The position numbers and the translations under genes were made by a program. This document shows, one piece after another, positions 61,202 to 64,000 of a DNA stretch of 64,000 bases; the first letter of the stretch is position 1, and each line of letters starts with the position of its first letter. Origin of the DNA: Deltaproteobacteria bacterium (GTDB lineage: Bacteria > Myxococcota_A > Polyangia > Polyangiales > JADJMO01); assembly GCA_016182965.1 (NCBI GenBank), contig JACPFM010000083.1:62001-126000 (forward strand), read 5' to 3'. The notes under the pieces were generated by a model. That model worked only from the letters and a program-made list of their open reading frames with translations, was not told the DNA's origin and did no database searches.

Positions 61202-62863
61202 ATGTACATGAAACGGAACCCGGTGATCCGCCGCGCGGCATGCGCGTTCCCTCTGCTCGCGCTCCTCATCGTGCCGAGCTGCGCGCTGTTTCGCGAGATC
61301 GAGGACGTCCCGATCGCGACCCCGGACGCAGGGTCCGACGCAGACGACGCGACCTTCACGAGCGAGGGTGGCGTCGATGGAGATCGGCCCGACGACGACG
61401 CAGCCGTCGCCGAAACGAGCTCCGGAGATGGCGCTCCTGATGGCGATGCCGCCGTCGACGTCGGCGCGTGCGGCTCGGGCGCGCTGGGGTGTTTCGGCGC
61501 CGACCTGCGGCGCTGCACCGATGGCTCGTGGTCGACGGTCGCGACCTGTCCCTCGGGCTCGGTATGTGACGACGGGGCGAAGCGGTGCACGTACTGCCTC
61601 CCGGGCGCCACGAGATGCAGCGGCGCGATCCGCGAGGTCTGCGACGAGTACGGCGCGTCGTGGAAGGCCGCCGAGACGTGCGCGACGCCCGAGCTCTGCT
61701 CCGGCTCGAGCTGCAAGGCGCCGGCATGCGCGGTGGGTGACAGACGCTGCGGGACCAAGGCCGTCGAGATCTGCAATGCGGGCCGGACGGGGTTCGTCAC
61801 CGAGACGAGCTGCGCGATAGATTGCGCAGGGAATGCTTGCCTGACCGTGAAGAAGGTCGTGTCGCGCGCGACGTCGTGCGCACTCATGTCGGATGGGACG
61901 GTCCGCTGCTGGGGCTCCAGTTGGCTCACCACCTCGCCCACTCCAAAGGCTGTTCCCGGACTGGCCGACGCCGTCCAGCTCGATCTCGGTGTCGGTCACG
62001 CTTGCGCACGTTCAGCCGATGGCACGGTCCGATGCTGGGGCTCTAACGCCTACGGGCAGCTGGGAGACGGAACGACCGTCGATCGGGGTTCCCCGACGAC
62101 CGTGCCTGGCCTTGGCCCGGTCGCTGAGATTGCGACGGGTACCGAAACGACTTGCGCCCGAATGATCGATGGTGCGGTGCGGTGCTGGGGCTTCAACACG
62201 TGGGGCACTGTTGGAGACGGGACGACGGTCACGCGCACTGTGCCCACCGCTGTGAGTGGCCTCACAGGCATCACGGCGATCTCGGCGAACACGGACCGAA
62301 TGTGCGCGCTGCGGGCGTCGGATGGCGGCGTCTGGTGTTGGGGCTACAACGGTGGCGGCCTGTGCGATGGCACGACCACCGCCCGATCGACGCCGGTGCG
62401 ATGGCCAGGCGCTGCGGCGGTCGAGATCGCTGCGGGAAGCGCTCACACGTGCACGCGATTGGCTGACGGATCGGTGCAGTGCTGCGGAGACAACTCGCTC
62501 GGACAGCTTGGGAATGGCACGACCACCAACTCGCTTGCGACGCCGGTCGCCGTCGCTGGCCTGAGCGGCGCGACCTCAATTGCCGCCGGATTTGCTTTCA
62601 CGTGCGCACTTGTCGCCGGATTCATCCGTTGCTGGGGTAACAACGAACATGGCGAGCTGGGGGACGGAACGACTATCGTTCGCCGGAGCCCCGTCACGGT
62701 GACGGGCCTGACCGGTATATTGTCGATCTCGGTCGGCAACACCCACACGTTCGCGATAGTGGACCCGACAACCCTTCGCGGGTGGGGCTCCAATATCGTT
62801 GGCGAGCTTGGCACCGGCGCGACAGGGCTGCTCTCCGCCACCCCAGTCACACTGATGTGGTGA
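61202..62863 (+). CDS. RCC1-repeat lipoprotein
   Basis: 553 residues from ATG 61202 (a second Met is two codons on). Signal peptide with lipobox LLIVPSC; a linker rich in Asp/Ala; then a Cys-rich region (residues ~90-210) with paired Cys like C-x(n)-C of myxobacterial exoproteins; then about seven RCC1-like repeats, each with CWGxNxxGQLGDGTT (for example GTVRCWGSNAYGQLGDGTT). Predicted beta-propeller on the cell surface. The propeller part is less GC-rich than the linker. Its stop faces the stop of the choice-of-anchor gene 27 bp away. Confidence 0.9.
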   Translation: MYMKRNPVIRRAACAFPLLALLIVPSCALFREIEDVPIATPDAGSDADDATFTSEGGVDGDRPDDDAAVAETSSGDGAPDGDAAVDVGACGSGALGCFGADLRRCTDGSWSTVATCPSGSVCDDGAKRCTYCLPGATRCSGAIREVCDEYGASWKAAETCATPELCSGSSCKAPACAVGDRRCGTKAVEICNAGRTGFVTETSCAIDCAGNACLTVKKVVSRATSCALMSDGTVRCWGSSWLTTSPTPKAVPGLADAVQLDLGVGHACARSADGTVRCWGSNAYGQLGDGTTVDRGSPTTVPGLGPVAEIATGTETTCARMIDGAVRCWGFNTWGTVGDGTTVTRTVPTAVSGLTGITAISANTDRMCALRASDGGVWCWGYNGGGLCDGTTTARSTPVRWPGAAAVEIAAGSAHTCTRLADGSVQCCGDNSLGQLGNGTTTNSLATPVAVAGLSGATSIAAGFAFTCALVAGFIRCWGNNEHGELGDGTTIVRRSPVTVTGLTGILSISVGNTHTFAIVDPTTLRGWGSNIVGELGTGATGLLSATPVTLMW

Positions 62864-62890
62864 ACGCCGCAGCACCGCGTCGCGGCCGCG

Positions 62891-64000
62891 TCACCGCGGG
62901 CGCGCCGTATCCGGTCCGGTCGTGGGCTTCACGTCCCACTTCCAGTTGTCGATGAGCACCGACGAGTCGAGGGCGTGGTCGCCGGTGTCCCAGATCATGA
63001 ACTGAATCGTGATGGTCTCGCCGGGTGCGACCGGGGCCTTCGACTGCAGCCATGACGTCGCGCCGTGATCCTGAGGCGACGCGTCGTTCCAGAACCCGGT
63101 GCCCTGGAGCTCGGTGATGCCCTTGGGGCACGGGTACTTGGTCCCCGACGCGGCGGTCCCCGGCGAGCAGACCTCGAAGAACCCGCTGTTGACGTTGATC
63201 GGGTTGCCGAGGCCGTCGACGGCCACGTTGCCGCCGAAGCTCGGGTTCATCGCCACGGAGGTCTGCAGGATCGCGACGAACGTGTCGTTGTACGCGCTGC
63301 AGGCGTAGGTGATGTACTCGGAGGAGTAGAAGTCGAAGTCGAACGAGAACGCCTTGGCGTTCGTCGGAACGCGGATCGTCAGCCTCAGGTTGACGCTGTC
63401 GTTCGCGGTCTTGTCGAACGGCGCCGGGCACCCGGCCGTGTTCCGCGGCCAGCCCGCGGGCGGCACCACGACGCTGCTCGTGATGAACGACGGATCCCGC
63501 GGCGCGACCCAATCGGCGTGGCTCGGCGGCCGCGCGGTGCCGCTCGACAGGACGACGAAGTTCGCGCCTTCGCGCGGCGTCACCCAGCCGCCGAGCTTCG
63601 ACATGATGCCGTACTGCACGCGCTCCGGCGCGCCGATGCCGTCTGCGCGGACCAGCTTCGCGTCGAGGACGCCCCACGTCTTCGCCTTGCCGGTCGCGTC
63701 TCCCTTGGTGAAGCGGCAGAGGCCGAGGGCCTGGGCGAACTCGTACGGGTTCCAGCTCTCGAGCTTCAGGGACGCGTCTTGGCAGTCGTCGGCGTCGTCG
63801 ACCTTGCCGTTGCAGTCGTTGTCGATGGCGTCGCCGGGGAGGTCGAAGGCGCCGGGGTTCACCTCGGGGTTCCGATCGTCGCAGTCGTCGGCGAACAGAT
63901 AGCCGTCGCCGTCGTTGTCCTTGGTCGGATCGAAGATGCCGCCCTCGGGATTGAGATCGGTGTCGAGGTTGAAGCCGGAATCGACCGGCGCCGCCGAATC
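62891..64000 (-). CDS. MopE/choice-of-anchor L-type exoprotein (5' part outside window)
   Basis: 370 residues visible; the frame runs off the 3' edge of the window, which is the 5' side of the gene. The N-terminal part seen carries the MopE-type metal-binding repeat (DNDGDGYLFADDCDD, then GDAIDNDCNGKVDDADDC). From about residue 75 it is a choice-of-anchor L domain with the characteristic FDFDFYSSEY, then YNDTFVAIL. Such proteins are secreted and often surface-bound; binding of Ca2+ or another metal is likely but not shown. Confidence 0.9.
   Translation of the reverse strand, partial: DSAAPVDSGFNLDTDLNPEGGIFDPTKDNDGDGYLFADDCDDRNPEVNPGAFDLPGDAIDNDCNGKVDDADDCQDASLKLESWNPYEFAQALGLCRFTKGDATGKAKTWGVLDAKLVRADGIGAPERVQYGIMSKLGGWVTPREGANFVVLSSGTARPPSHADWVAPRDPSFITSSVVVPPAGWPRNTAGCPAPFDKTANDSVNLRLTIRVPTNAKAFSFDFDFYSSEYITYACSAYNDTFVAILQTSVAMNPSFGGNVAVDGLGNPINVNSGFFEVCSPGTAASGTKYPCPKGITELQGTGFWNDASPQDHGATSWLQSKAPVAPGETITIQFMIWDTGDHALDSSVLIDNWKWDVKPTTGPDTARPR

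Overview
The window is very GC-rich, densely coded bacterial chromosome. Several traits point to a myxobacterium (Myxococcota, Polyangia-like): lipoproteins with Asp/Thr/Ala-rich linkers, Cys-patch (Cys-x-x-Asp) exoproteins, an RCC1-repeat surface protein, a MopE/choice-of-anchor-L type secreted protein, and long proteins of SEC-C or TPR/propeller type. Taxonomy is an inference; no rRNA or tRNA gene is visible in the window.

Layout. (1) 1-6.5 kb is an accessory-looking patch. It holds the end of a protein with an S24/LexA-type domain, a two-gene unit whose DUF3368 PIN toxin has lost its middle, an Rpn/PD-(D/E)XK 'transposase_31' gene, and a minus-strand three-gene unit in which two paralogues flank a small unknown gene. 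(2) 6.6-12.4 kb has a TPR/propeller protein followed by an out-of-frame SEC-C tail, and a SEC-C protein with an XPB/Ssl2-type helicase-associated domain. (3) 12.5-19.4 kb has a phosphotransferase, several envelope proteins, a GNAT enzyme, and an XPB helicase/Bax1 nuclease pair. (4) 19.6-21.2 kb has a REP-associated tyrosine transposase beside hairpins and a 40-bp tandem array, then a lamin-tail lipoprotein carrying a minisatellite. (5) 21.2-25.3 kb is an arsenic regulon: arsR, acr3, two thioredoxins, a CcdA-like protein and an ArsP-type permease, with three matching candidate ArsR operators. (6) 25.4-26.7 kb has two membrane/lipoprotein genes, then a 0.5-kb intergenic region. (7) 27.2-41.2 kb is one plus-strand recombination-repair operon: an SbcD/YhaO nuclease, a YhaN ATPase (frameshifted here), RecC, RecB and RecD, the last three linked by ATGA overlaps.

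(8) 42.5-59.5 kb is a 17-kb minus-strand carbohydrate locus. It holds a GT1-type glycosyltransferase, UDP-galactopyranose mutase, a GH2 beta-galactosidase-like enzyme, GalT, GalK, a GH1-RmlD fusion, a complete CUT1 sugar ABC importer, a mutarotase-fold protein, a GT4 and a glycogen-debranching-type enzyme. Read together, it could take up and hydrolyse galactosides, feed galactose through GalK/GalT to UDP-galactose, and convert this to UDP-galactofuranose for a surface glycan. galE is not in the window. (9) 59.7-64 kb has a metallo-beta-lactamase-fold enzyme, a small membrane protein, an RCC1-repeat lipoprotein and the C-terminal part of a MopE/choice-of-anchor-L exoprotein.

Most ORFs on the strand opposite these genes are GC-driven shadows and are left out. 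The yhaN frameshift is the main place where a sequencing error and a real mutation cannot be told apart from the sequence alone.
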